Below, piece by piece: positions 34,739 to 46,270 of a stretch of DNA of 64,000 bases. The notes under the pieces were generated by a model. It had not been told where the DNA came from. It did not search any database and saw nothing but the letters and a program-made list of their open reading frames with translations. Where the stretch lies: NCBI RefSeq assembly GCF_033568475.1, contig NW_027331831.1:11160001-11224000 (forward strand), written 5' to 3'. This DNA comes from Henckelia pumila. Its lineage: Eukaryota; Streptophyta; Magnoliopsida; Lamiales; Gesneriaceae. How positions within the stretch are numbered: position 1 is the first letter of the stretch; each line of letters opens with the position of its first letter. The position numbers and the translations under genes were made by a program.

Positions 34739-36068
34739 TGTAGTAACCCAGATCATATTTTAAGATAATAATATGTTAAATATAATTAAGGATTAGTAAT
34801 TAACCAATTCAGGAGATTAATCAGGCTTAAGAATTAAGAATTGGGCTTCCAATATTTTGGGCCAGTTCGGACGGTCCGAAGATGACTTTGGACGATCCGA
34901 ACTCAACAGTTTGGGGGCTCTGATTGTGCCTTGTTGACTTTGGAGTTAAGGGACGATTGAACGGTCCGAACCAGGATCGAACGGTCCGAACTTCCTTATG
35001 CCAAGTAGGCAGGATTACTCAGCCATGGATTTTGACAAGTGTCGGATGTAGGATACTTTGGATGGCCCGAAGTGGCGATCGGACGGTCCAAACTCGACAT
35101 GTCTCGCATGCAGGCAGTGAGTTGGATCAGACGATCCGAACTCGAGTTTGGAGGGTCCGAACTTGACCAAAAATTTTCCTATAAATAGAGGTCTTCAGAT
35201 TCATTTCTGATTACGAATTTCCGAGTTTTCTTTTTCATTTACATAGTGTGAGATATACATTTGAGGGCCTATCGGTTATTATAGAAGTTCTGGAATAACC
35301 AAGGTGTGGTTATAGTCATCCGGGACTAGCAACTCCAAAGGGCTTACTACGGACAAAGGTATGGTCCGGGAATTTATTAAAGTTTTGGGAGTACTTATTA
35401 GCTTAGTTAAGGCTTATAGAACTTGTGTAGTGATACGGTAAACTTTTGAATATAGGCTTGGAACCTAGGATGCTACTAGACTTGAACTAACCTAGAGGTA
35501 CGTACACATTGACTGAGATTGTCAGCGAGTATACATATTTATGTGTTGCATTTATTTGACATTATTATATGGCATGATATATGATTTACCGCTTTTTCAT
35601 ATTCATATGTCATGTGCATATACATGTTGAGCCTATACCTTGTTATACTTGATTATAGAGCCACTCAGCTCTATACTTGTTAGTATGTCACTGAGAGTAC
35701 TGCGACGGCGGGGATATGTATGTCTGACTACTCTAGTGTACTAGACGATTGTGGTTGTACCCAGAGGTTGATCCGTGAGGTTACATCACTCATGTGGTGC
35801 CTGTACTGAGCATGCCTTATCAGATGACCCTTTACCAGTCATCACGGTTGCATGCATCATATACATATGTTTACTCATGTTTATGTACTGTGCATTAGCG
35901 CTCACGTCCTAGTTGTTATCTTGGACACCCCATTCCACGGGACATGTCGCAGGATGGCCGGAGCTGGGAGTTTGAGGCAGGACTAGGGATCAGGAGCTTT
36001 GAGAAGTTATAAAGCAGGTTTCTATATAGCTGTATACTGTTTACATATTAGTTGTTCGATTTGGTTGT
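34739..36068 (+). repeat. Gypsy 5' LTR, 3'-truncated
   Basis: About 1,330 bp, matching the first 1,330 of the 1,490-bp 3' LTR (about 93 percent by eye). It breaks off at GATTTGGTTGTAT. The lost piece includes the last 160 bp of LTR, the primer site and the first part of gag. At 34860-35165 it has eight copies of a GGACGGTCCGAA-like dyad, just upstream of the TATA box CTATAAATAG (about 35179-35188). Confidence 0.88.
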
Positions 36069-36834
36069 ATGCAAGTAGGACCGAAACCCTTGTTGGGAGG
36101 TGAGAATCCTGAGGAGGCGAGGAACTGGATGGCCAGGATCAAAAGTGATTTTCGAGTGTACAGAGGAGCAAAAGATGGAAGTTCTAGAGTTTGTTCTAGA
36201 TGGGCATGCACGATTATGGTGGGATGCCAAGGCAGCTCAGACACATACTGAGAGAGGACAGGTGACTTGGGAGGATTTTCGTCAGCAGTTTCAGAAATTA
36301 TATTTTCCTCCAGCTGTCCGTCAGGCACGATCGATGGAGTTGCTTACGATGAGACAGGGATCTATGACTATTGATGAGTATCAGCAGCGATTCATTGATT
36401 TCTACCTTACAGTCCTCATATCAATGAGAGTGATGCGTCCAAGTATGATATCTTTCTGCAAGTCTTGAATCAGGATATCTACTCACAGGTTGTTGTCTGT
36501 GATGATCGGACATCCTACAAGACTCTGGTTAATCGGTGTCGTCAAGTGGAGAACAGCAATAGGCGGGCACTGTTGATGATGCCAGGACAGCCTAGTGGAT
36601 CTCTTGGACCTAGGGCTCAATCTTTTGTACAGTCTGGTACTATGTCTTCTTCTTCTACTAATTCTTCTGGATCTTGTGGTTCATGAGGTATGTTCCGGTT
36701 CGGAAAGAAGAATAATAAGAAAGATGAGTTTTGCAGTCACTGTGGTGGAAAGCATTCTGCAGCTTCTTGTAGGAAGGCTTCCGGTGCTTGTTTTATCTGT
36801 GGTGAGCAGGGACATCTGAGGAGGGATTGTCCTC
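36069..36834 (+). pseudogene. Gypsy gag, truncated and broken
   Basis: Starts inside the capsid domain (GPKPLLGGENPEEARNWM) because the N-terminus is deleted. It shows LDGHARLWWDAK, MTIDEYQQRF and a CCHC knuckle CFICGEQGHLRRDC (36789-36830). Frameshifts occur near 36155 and 36400; stops at 36684 and 36861 follow. Gag would form the particle and bind RNA. Confidence 0.85.
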
Positions 36835-36941
36835 AGCGTATGGGAGCTGCGAGTGGATCATGATCGCAGATGGGATCTCAGGCTTCTACTCATCCATCTT
36901 AGCAGCCAGCACCACCTAGTTCTTCTAGTTTCCATCCACAC

Positions 36942-37421
36942 ATGCAAGGACAAGTGTTTGCTCTGTCTCAGGAGCAGGCTACTGAGGGAAATGATCGCAT
37001 GTTGGCAGGTACCTTTCTGTTATGTGGTATTCCTGCACTTGTTTTAATTGATACTGGAACATCGCATTCCTTTATTTCTAGTCGCTTTGTTAAGAGACAT
37101 AGATTACCATATAAATCATTAGACCTGGATTTAGTTTTATCTACTCCGCTGGAGCAGGAGGTAGTAACTAAGAGTCTAGTGATGAGTTGCCTTATATAGT
37201 TTGAGGATCATATGTTGTCTGCTAATTTGATGATTCTGGCGATGGCAGATTTTGATTGTATTTTGGGAATAGATATGCTGACTTTGTATCACGCTACTCT
37301 GGATTGTTATCAGCGTCTGGTACAGTTTCATCCGATTGAGGGTGATACCTGGTACTTTTATGGTGAGGGAGCACGCCTCCGATGCCAATTGTATCGGCTC
37401 AGAAGGCATGTCATGTCTTAG
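36942..37421 (+). pseudogene. Gypsy aspartic protease domain
   Basis: LIDTGTSHSFIS with the intact D-T-G triplet at 37050-37058, followed by CILGIDML typical of the protease end. It is broken by TAG 37197-37199 and by a frameshift near 37400 into the pol frame. Confidence 0.82.
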
Positions 37422-40402
37422 AGTCAGGTGGGGACGGCTACCTCATTCATGCAGTTGATATATCCATGAGTAGTCCGGGTATTGATCAGTTACCGGTTGT
37501 CAGTGAGTTTCCTGATGTATTCCCTGATGAGATCCCTGGATTTCCTCCGGTTCGAGAGGTTGAATTTGATATTGATCTAGTACTAGGAACAACGTCTATA
37601 TCCCGAGCACCTTATCGTCTGGCACCGTCAGAGATAAGAGAATTGAAACAGTAGTTGCAAGGTCTGCTTGATAAGGGATATATTCGTCCGAGTGTTTCTC
37701 CGTGGGGAGCACCTGTGTTATTCTTCAAGAAAAAGGATGCATCGATGCGATTATATATTGATTACAGGCAGTTGAATCGTGTCACCATCAAGAATAAGTA
37801 TCCTTTGCCGTGAATTAATGATATGTTCGATCAATTACAGGGTACTTATATCTACTCCAAGATAGATATGAGATCGAGATACCACCAGATGCTTGTACGA
37901 GACTCAGATATTTCTACGACTGTTTTTAGAACCAGATACAGGCATTATGAATTTCTGGTGATGCCATTCAGTCTGACGAATGCACCGACAGTCTTTATGA
38001 ATCTGATGAATCAAGTATTTCGAGAATATCTAGATATATTCGTCATTGTCTTCATTGATGATATTCTTGTCTATTCTCATGACAGGAATGAGCATGCACA
38101 ACATCTGAGAATTTTATTGCAGACGTTACGAGAGAAGCAACTATATGCGAAATTGAACAAGTGTGAATTTTGTCTTGATCGGGTAGTGTTTCTCAGTCAT
38201 GTGATTTCTAGTGAAGGAATATTTGTTGATCCAAGTAAGATAGAGGCAGTGCTGAACTGGTCTCGTCTGACGACGGTTGCTGAGATTCAAAGTTTCTTGG
38301 GTCTAGCGGGTTATTATCTTCGGTTTATCGAGAATTTTGCACAGTTGTCCAGGCCTTTGACTCAGGTTACTCGGAAAGATGTTGCTTTCACATGGTCCTC
38401 AGATTGTGAGGAATCATTTCACGAGCTGCGTAGATGTCTTACTACTGCATACATGATATCTCTACCTTCTGGATCAGGAGGTTATATTGTCTATTCTGAT
38501 GCCTCTGGTCAGGGGTTATGATGTGTTTTGACACAGCGCAGACATGTTATCGCCTATGCTTCTAGGCAGTTAAAGACGCATGAGGTGAATTATCCAGTGC
38601 ATGATCTTGAGTTAGCCGCCATTGTATTTGCACTCAAGATCTGGAGGAATTATCTTTATGGCGAGAAATCTGAGATATTCACGGATCACAAGAGTGTGAA
38701 ATATTTATTCACTCGGGCAGAGTTGAATATGCGACAGAGACACTAGAGGATGGACTTACTGAAAGACTATGAATGTGAAATTAAGTATCATCCAAGTTCT
38801 GCTAATCTTATTGCTGATGCTTTGAGTCGGCAGGTTAGACTTTTTGCACTTCAAACTAGTGATTTATCTCATATGATTCAGGAGTGATGTTCATTGAGTT
38901 TTACGCTCAAGCACAAGAAAGGTAGAAATGGAATTCGTTTATATACTATTTTATCTGAGCCAGCATTGTATTCTCGGATCAGAGAAGCTCAGATATCTGA
39001 TGTTAAAACTCAGCGTTTGGCACGTCTGGTCAATGGGGTTAATACATCTGGAATCCATTTTCAGTCAGATGGTTTATTGTGCTTATGGAATCGAGTGGTT
39101 GTACCTGATGTTGCGGAGCTCAGGAATGATATTCTTTCTCACGCACATATGAGTCGATTGTCAGTTCATCCTGGAATTATGAAAATGTATAAGGACTTGC
39201 GAACTAGATTTTGGTGGAAAGGGATGAAGCGGGGTGTATATCAATTTGTTTCTCGATGTCTTGTTTGTCAACAGGTCAAGGCTGAGCACCGACGACCAGG
39301 TGGATTACTGCAGAATCTTGAGATTTCCGAATGAAAGTGGGAGCACGTGATTATGGATTTTGTCACCAACTTGCCTATGACTTCACGTTAGTGTGATGCT
39401 ATCTGGGTCGTTGTTGACCGTTTGACGAAATCAGCACACTTTATTCCTTATAACCGGGAGTATTCTTATGATCGCATGACACGCTTATACATCCAGGAGA
39501 TAGTGCGATTGCATGGGATTCCAGTGAGCATAGTCAGTGATAGAGACCCACAGTTTACCTCACATTTCTGGGGTAGTTTTCAACAGACGTTGGGTACCAC
39601 TCTGAGTTTAAGTACTGCATATCATCCAGAGACTGATGGTCAGTCAGAGAGCACTATTTGTACGCTGGAGGATATGTTACGTTCTTCTGTCATGGATTTT
39701 GGTTTGTCTTGGCAGGATCAATTACCTTTGATCGAATTTGCCTACAATAATAGTTATCATCGCAGTATTGATATGGCACATTTTGAGGCATTGTATGGTC
39801 GATGATTTCGTACTCCGTTATTCTGGGATGAGGTCGGGGAACGGAAAGTTGAGGGTCCTGAGTTGGTGCAGCATATTGTAGACAAGGTAGATTTGATAAA
39901 AAGGAGGATTAAAGCTGATCAAGATCGGCAAGACAGTTATGAGAATATTCACCGTAGGCCTTTGTAGTTCGAGCTTGGTTAATATGTTTTTCTGCGAGTG
40001 TCACCTTTCATGAAGGTGATGAGGTTCGGTGTGAAAGGCAAGTTGTCACCTCGTTTCATTGGGCCTTTCAAGATACTGGAGAAGATCCGAGATGTTGCAT
40101 ATCATTTGGCGTTACCGCCATATCTTTCCATTATTCATGATGTTTTTCATGTGTCGTTACTTAGACAGTACATAGCTGATGAATCACACATTATCCATCC
40201 TATTGACGTTCAGCTAGAGTCAGATATGTCGTATGTCGAACGAACACTCCGTATCCTAGACAGGAAGGAGAAATTTCTTCGAAACAAGACTATACCACTT
40301 GTGATGGTACAGTGGCAGCGCCGAGGCATTGAAGAAGCAAATTGGGAAACCGAAAGTCGTATGCGAACAGAATATCCTGAGTTGTTTGCTTTGTACTTTT
40401 GA
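37382..40402 (+). pseudogene. Gypsy RT, RNase H and integrase, single frame with stops
   Basis: One continuous frame is interrupted only by stops (37652, 37811, 38519, 38744, 38885, 39332, 39389, 39803, 39965, 39980). The RT has FIDD at 38051-38062. RNase H includes YSDASGQGL and [15 protein letters not shown]. The integrase has an HHCC finger (HAHMSRLSVHPG to CLVCQQ), then [17 protein letters not shown] and TDGQSEST, so its three acidic residues are kept. A C-terminal segment with RNKTIPLVMVQWQ and EEANWETES resembles the chromodomain-like tail of Tekay elements, which targets insertion to chromatin. The pattern suggests point-mutation decay rather than indels. Confidence 0.88.
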
Positions 40403-40508
40403 TTACCATTTAAAGATGTAATTATAGTTGTTATAATAAAACATGGTTTGATATTTTATATTGTTATCTTGATTTGTCTTTAGATTTTATTTCGCGGACA
40501 AAATATCT

Positions 40509-40522
40509 AAAGGTGGGGAGAA
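40509..40522 (+). other. Polypurine tract of the gypsy element
   Basis: AAAGGTGGGGAGAA directly precedes the 3' LTR at 40523. This is the standard plant gypsy plus-strand primer. Confidence 0.85.
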
Positions 40523-42012
40523 TGTAGTAACCCAGATCATATTTTAAGATAATAATATGTTAAAATGATTAAGGGTTAGTAATTAACCAATTCAGGAGCT
40601 TAATCGAACTTCAGAATTAAGAATTGGACTTTCAATATTTGGGTCAGTTCGGACGGTCCGAAGATGACTTCGGACAATCCAAACTCAGCAATTTGGGGGC
40701 TCCGATTGTGACTTGTTGACTTCGGAGTTAAGTGACGATCGGACAGTCCGAACCAGGATCGAACGGTCCGAACTTCCTTATGCCAAGTAGGCAGGATTAC
40801 TCAGCCATGGATTTTGACAAGTGTCGGATGTAGGATACTTTGTACGGCCCGAAGTGGAGATCGGACGATCTGAACTCGACGTGTCTCGCATACAGGCAGT
40901 GAGTTGGATCGGACGATCCAAACTCGAGTTCGGAGGGTCCGAACTTGACCGGAAATTTTCCTATAAATAGGGGTCTTCAGATTCATTTCTGATTATGAAT
41001 TTCCGAGTTTTCTTCTTCAGTTACATAGTGTGAGATATACACTTGAGGGCCCTATCGGTTATTATAGAAGTTTTGGAATAACCAAGGTGTGGTTATAGTC
41101 ATCCGTGACTAGTAACTCCAAATGGCTTACTACGGACGAAGGTATGGTCCGAGAATCTATTTAAGTTTTGGGAGTACTTATTATCTTAGTTAAGGCTTAT
41201 AAAACTTGTGTAGTGATACAGTGAACTTTTGAATATAGGCTTGGAACCTAGGATCCTACTAGACTTGATCTAATCTAGAGGTACATACACATTGACTGAG
41301 ATTGCCAGCGAGTATACATGTTTATATGTTGCATTTATTTGGCATTATTATATGGCATGATATATGATTTACCGCTTTTCATATTCATATGTCATGTGCA
41401 TATACATGTTGAGCCTATACCTAGTTAAACTTGATTATAGAGCCGCTCAGCTCTATACTTGTTAATCTGTCACTGAGAGTACTGCGACAGCAGGGACATG
41501 TATGTCTGACTACTCTAGTGTACTAGACGAGTGTGGTTGTACCCAGAGGTTGATCCGTGAGGTTACATCACTCATGTGGCGTCTGTATTGAGCATGACGT
41601 ATCAGATGAACATTTATCAGTCATCACGATTGCATGCATCATATACATATGTTTACTAATGGTTATGTAATGGGCGTTAACACTCACGTCTTAGTTGTTA
41701 TCTTGGACACCCCATTTCACGGGGCAGGTCGCAGGATGGACGGAGCTGGGAGTTCGAGGCAGGACTAGGGATCAGGAGCTTTGAGAAGTTATACAGCAGG
41801 ATTCGATATAGCTACATACTGTTTACTTATTAGTTTTTCGATTTGGTTGTATCACTACTGATAAATAAGCCTGGATATGTTTTACTAAGCTGATATGTAA
41901 ATTATGGATTATGTTTTCGCACGTTTTACTCTGTTATGCATTTTTGCTTTATTAAGTTTAATACATGCTATTAGTTTCCAGTTAGTAGGTGATTCAATGC
42001 AGGGTCAGTACA
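40523..42012 (+). repeat. Gypsy 3' LTR, complete, 1,490 bp
   Basis: Starts TGTAGTAACCC and ends GGGTCAGTACA. It carries the same dyad array (about 40645-40945) and TATA box CTATAAATAGG (about 40962) as the 5' copy. The last 160 bp are unique to this copy because the 5' LTR is truncated. Confidence 0.9.
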
Positions 42013-42017
42013 CTACC

Positions 42018-42512
42018 CTTCTCTTAAAATCATATCCGATGTATAAAGAGATCATTTTCAAGTTTACTCAAATCCAACTATTGTTTGAAGAACACCATGT
42101 GCTACAAGGATTTGAGACTCTAAGCCTTCAAGAAGCTTAGACATTCTAAATCATCAACTGAGAAAAGTTTGATAAGAACTTAGAATCTTATCAGTGTGAA
42201 TCTAGGAGTTCCATCTTGGGCATTTGATAAGTCCTAACTTGGATCGGATGTATTGCAAGACGTTGAGATTGAACTCTAAACATCCATAAACATATTTGTG
42301 CTTACGTACGTTACTACAATATTACACTTCATCATTATCATCTTGTTTAGTAAGAGTTGTTTCCGCACTATCTAAGTAGCTCTTATATATCTAGCAAGCT
42401 AAAAAAAATCAGTTGAGTGAACTAACATTTGTTTAATCATATTGCATTAGAATTAAAAGTTTTTATAACTGTGTATTCCCCCTCCCCATACACATACATT
42501 CGATCCCCAACA
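42018..42512 (+). repeat. Sirevirus-like 3' LTR, right part
   Basis: Continues the copia LTR after the gypsy insertion (CTTCTCTTAAAATCATATCC) and ends CGATCCCCAACA at 42512. Confidence 0.9.
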
Positions 42513-43762
42513 TGTGAGTTGAATTGTAATTTTACTCATATGTTCTTATCTCATTAATGTCTTTAATTTAATATTTTTTATTATAATTATACTTATAGTG
42601 TATTACATTACATATATAAATATGTAAGTTGTGTTCTTTGTTTTATTAATATTATAATTTATTATAATATGCTAATAAACCCAAAAAAACAGACAGTAAA
42701 AAAGGTATTACAAAAACATAAATCTAATATATATTATCATTTAACATACATATAATTAAACATTAACCTTTATCATTTACCTTAATATCTTAAAAATATA
42801 TTATTATATTAAACCATATTGATAAAAACAAATTTTAATTTTAATATTTTACATAAAATAAATTATTTTTTTTATCACCACTATAAATATATTATTATAT
42901 TAATATGTGCTATCTATCTCTAAATTAAAGAATTGTTTTCATTATGAGTTTTTTAGGAATGCTATATGCTCTAATTAATAAAATACTTAATTGTGATATT
43001 TTTAATATATTTTTATATTTCATAATTAAATAATAGTGATTTTTTTCATTTGGATTATTTTTGGTAATTTTAAACGCATTAAATTAATTAAAGATATAGT
43101 AGTATTAGTTTAATTATTTTTTTCACTGTTTTAACGATATTGTTCTGCTCTATATAATCTTTTGAAAATTAATACATATATATTGTGTGTGTATGTGTTT
43201 GTGCATTTATGCATATTTATTCAGTACTTATGATTTTATTGTTTAAATTTAAAAGTTAATTTTTACTATAATTTGAAATATGAATGTATTTATCTTATGA
43301 TTACGAGGGGTCACAATTTATTTTTAAAAGAATTACAGTTATTTATTTGAAATTATTCTATGATGAATTATCTTGAGTTTTTTTTTTCCACTAGAATCCT
43401 TGTGAAATACTGAAAATACACTTCTCGCCTATGAAAATTAAATAGGCATCTTAGCCCTTAACTTTTTATAATATTTTCAGGTTTTACCCCTTATCACGAC
43501 GACTTGTTGAACGTGCATTTTTCTTTTGCGTCTATGCTACTATTTTCTCGACAATATTAGGTCTATGACACGATAAATACCTTATATTTTGTAATACTTA
43601 TCAGATATTCTTAAATATATCACCCACATTAGAATACACAAATTTTCTCAACGAAGTATTGCTATGTGAGTAATGTATTTGAGTTGAAAAGTATTACAAT
43701 AATATATATATATAAATGAATTTTTAAAGCATATACCTAATATTGTCAAAAAAAATTGTTAT
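42513..43762. other. AT-rich spacer
   Basis: The first 75 bp (TGTGAGTTGAATTGTAAT and on) repeat the sequence at 22797-22870 left of the element, so the copia element landed in or beside a local duplication. Otherwise no gene or element is recognised. Confidence 0.55.
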
Positions 43763-44632
43763 TGTTGGGGATCGGGTGCGTGTGTAGAGGGGGTGAGGGT
43801 GAATACACACTCTTAAAAAATTAATACTTTAAAGAGATGAGGTTAAGAAAATGTTAGTCTTTTTATCCAAATTTTTTCAGCTTCCTTGATGAATAAGAGC
43901 TACTAGATGGTAGTGCGGAAATGACTCTCACTAAGCTAGGTGATAATAATGAAAATATGATACAATGAAATAATATAAATGTGCACAAAATTGTTTATGG
44001 ATGCTCGAAGCTTAATCTCCTACGTCACCCCTTCTTCCTCACGAGAAGGATATACTAGAAGACTTTGGTTATTAAAACATCTTGTATTATACTCAATCCA
44101 AGTTAGAACTTATCCCTGCCTAAAATGGAACTCCTAGATTTACACTGTTAAGATTCTAAGTTCTTATCAAGCTTTCTTCGGTTGATGATGTGAATGACTA
44201 AGCTTTTGACAGCTTAGACTCTCAAATTCTTGGAGTGTGATCAATGTTTTTCAAACAACAGCTTGGATTTGAGTAATCCTTGAAAAGATTTGTTGAAGAT
44301 CAGATTTGTTTCTGCTTAGCAAAGAGTTGAGTGGGCAGTAGAGTGTTGAGAAAGTTTGTGTGCTCAAGATCGAATGCTTTGATAATACATTAGTTGTGTG
44401 TCCTTCTCTCTTTCTTGCTTCATATTTCTATGATATTTATATGTCAATCTTCAACGTCTCTTTTTCATTGATATCAACAATCTATCTAGTTGCTTTGTCA
44501 ACGGTAAGAGATGTTTTTTCAAGCAGATACTTAGCAGATTATTTTTCTCTTTAGGTAGAGTAAAGTCTGCTAAACTTTGAATATCTGTACTTGGAGTTGC
44601 TTGAATGCCCATTCAATGTGTCTTCACAATAA
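43763..44632 (-). repeat. Truncated Sirevirus-like LTR (minus orientation)
   Basis: TGTTGGGGATCGGGTGCGTG is the complement of the 3' end of the LTR at 23038-24237. The match runs on through GATAGTGCGGAAAT-type and ATTCAATGTGTCTTCA blocks for about 870 bp, then ends. It is more diverged than the two LTRs of the main element, so it is a separate, older copy. Confidence 0.75.
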
Positions 44633-45016
44633 ATTCTACTTAGGCAGAAAAACAAAACATTTATAACAAACTCGCCATAAATTTTTGGTATTTCACAGGA
44701 GATTTTGATGAAAAAACCTTTTATTTTTTTAATTTTTAAAAATATAGTTTATGTCAGTTTTCATTTGGAGGTTGATGTGAAAATATATGTAGACAACAAT
44801 GTGGAATCTTCACTGCATTGGTCTCATGAAAAATACTAAAAGTGAAAAAAAAAATTAAGATAACGAACTATAAAAGAAATTTGATAATATAAAAAATCAA
44901 ATTGCAAAAATACAAACATATAAGACCAAAATTAAATTTTTTTTCTGGTGTTTGTACAATGAAATTGAGCATTCATAATGAATTTGAAGTCCTATTTTTT
45001 AAATTTATCTAAGAAT

Positions 45017-45190
45017 AATGCTAAAGGTACAACAAATATCGTGTACAACGATATTTACAACAATTATATTGTGAGATTTTGCTATTTTATCGCGAGATTT
45101 TGTATTCAATTTATCGTAAATTTTGATATATTTAGTTTTTGTATTGTGTTGTAAGATTTGGTGTATAAAATTCGTTGTACATGTAGCATT
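45017..45190. mobile_element. Small MITE, 174 bp
   Basis: AATGCTAAAGGTACAAC and the complement of the right end, AATGCTACATGTACAAC, match at 15 of 17 positions. The core has repeated GCGAGATTTTG/GTGAGATTTTG. The target duplication is not clear. Confidence 0.6.
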
Positions 45191-45728
45191 GCTTTTTTTT
45201 TTTCTAATTATTATTTGCAGTATAATTTGATTAGTTTTAAGTGCTATTTTCATACACTTTCAATTTTATTCGTAGAAAAAGAAATAAATGAGGCATTTAA
45301 AAACATTAAATTTATTATCTACTTTTGAATTCAATGCATGAGATAATTTTTTTAATAAATATTAATTATAAGGATTAATTTACTTTTACATATGATATTT
45401 TAATTTTTTTAAAAAAAACACACATTATATTTTTATATGATTATTTAACATGTCATCTTTTATACATATGTATTTTATTACACGTATTTATTTGATTCAT
45501 ATCATCTTCATGACATATCAATACTAATTTCCAAAAGAAACATTCTGATACAAAATTATTATCTATAATATATAATTCTAAAAAACAAATAGACAAAGAT
45601 AAACAAAATCCATAATAGTTTTTAAATTTAGCACAAGCATAAGTTATATGAATTTAATAACATTTTAGTGATTTATTTTAACATTTGTATGAATATATTT
45701 CGTAATCATGTTTTCACTTGTTAGTCAC

Positions 45729-45750
45729 CCACATGCAACGTTGCATGTGG
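45729..45750. repeat. Perfect 22-bp palindrome
   Basis: CCACATGCAAC followed directly by its complement GTTGCATGTGG. Together with CCTAGT downstream it resembles the ACTAGTA/GCACGCGTTGCGTG end of the element at 13235-13704, so it may be one end of a related element. Confidence 0.6.
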
Positions 45751-46020
45751 CACCTTCCTAGTCTCTTTAAAAGTTGACAAGAAAAAAATACAGTATAAGA
45801 ACACACATAATTATATAAATAAGAAGATCAACCATAGACATGGAAAACGAAAAAAGAAACCTAAATTATCATAAATTAAAAATTATTATATATAACACAT
45901 AAAATTGAAATTCTTCATTTTTGAACTCGTAATATGTTGATGTCATCCATTTTCATCATTTTTTGGACAAAACAATTGAGATTGTAATATTTGTACAACT
46001 GAATTAATCTACAATTTTAT

Positions 46021-46270
46021 ATATAATCTACAAATGTCTTAATTAATACATGTAGATTTTTGAATTCTAAAAAAGTAAATAGAAATAATCATGTCTTCAA
46101 AAAACGCACGAAAAAAGTAAAGAACCATAAAAATAGATGACCCATTGATACGCAAAAATGGTCGTTAAATAGTGTCTCAAAAACACAGGATCATCGACCC
46201 GGAACAGTTGGAAAAACCCAGATTAATCTTGCGTTGATCTCTTTGTCTTTAGAAAAGAAACACATATGTG
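46021..46270 (+). promoter_or_regulatory. Upstream region of hydroxylase copy 2, shared with copy 1
   Basis: Aligns with 12365-12681 and includes AATGGTCGTTAAATAGTG and CCCAGATTAATCTTGCGTTG. It probably holds the core promoter and 5' UTR. Homology between the two copies ends about 250-320 bp before the ATG. Confidence 0.6.

Larger units (their letters stand above)
34739..42012 (+). mobile_element. Ty3/gypsy chromovirus (Tekay/Del-like), nested in copia LTR
   Basis: The LTRs start TGTAGTAACCCAG; the complete 3' LTR ends CAGTACA. CTACC flanks the element on both sides (34734-34738 and 42013-42017), a perfect 5-bp duplication. Pol order is PR-RT-RH-IN, so gypsy. A chromodomain-like C-terminus after the integrase suggests a chromovirus. 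The 5' LTR end, primer site and gag start are deleted together. The coding region from 37382 to 40402 stays in one frame with about ten stops. Confidence 0.9.
23038..42512 (+). mobile_element. Sirevirus-like Ty1/copia retrotransposon, carrying a nested gypsy
   Basis: Without its passenger the element is about 12.2 kb: 1.2-kb LTRs, gag, pol (PR-IN-RT-RH order, so copia), then 4.5 kb holding two antisense ORFs and a broken envelope-like sense ORF, then a purine tract (34096-34112) and the 3' LTR. The order, long gag and extra 3' coding region fit the Sirevirus group. The flanks are CGTGA (23033-23037) and TGTGA (42513-42517), a 4/5 duplication. A 7.3-kb gypsy element splits the 3' LTR. All ORFs are broken. 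Confidence 0.88.
44633..46020. other. AT-rich spacer upstream of hydroxylase copy 2
   Basis: Contains a small MITE (45017-45190) and a palindrome (45729-45750), listed separately. Otherwise nothing is recognised. Confidence 0.5.
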
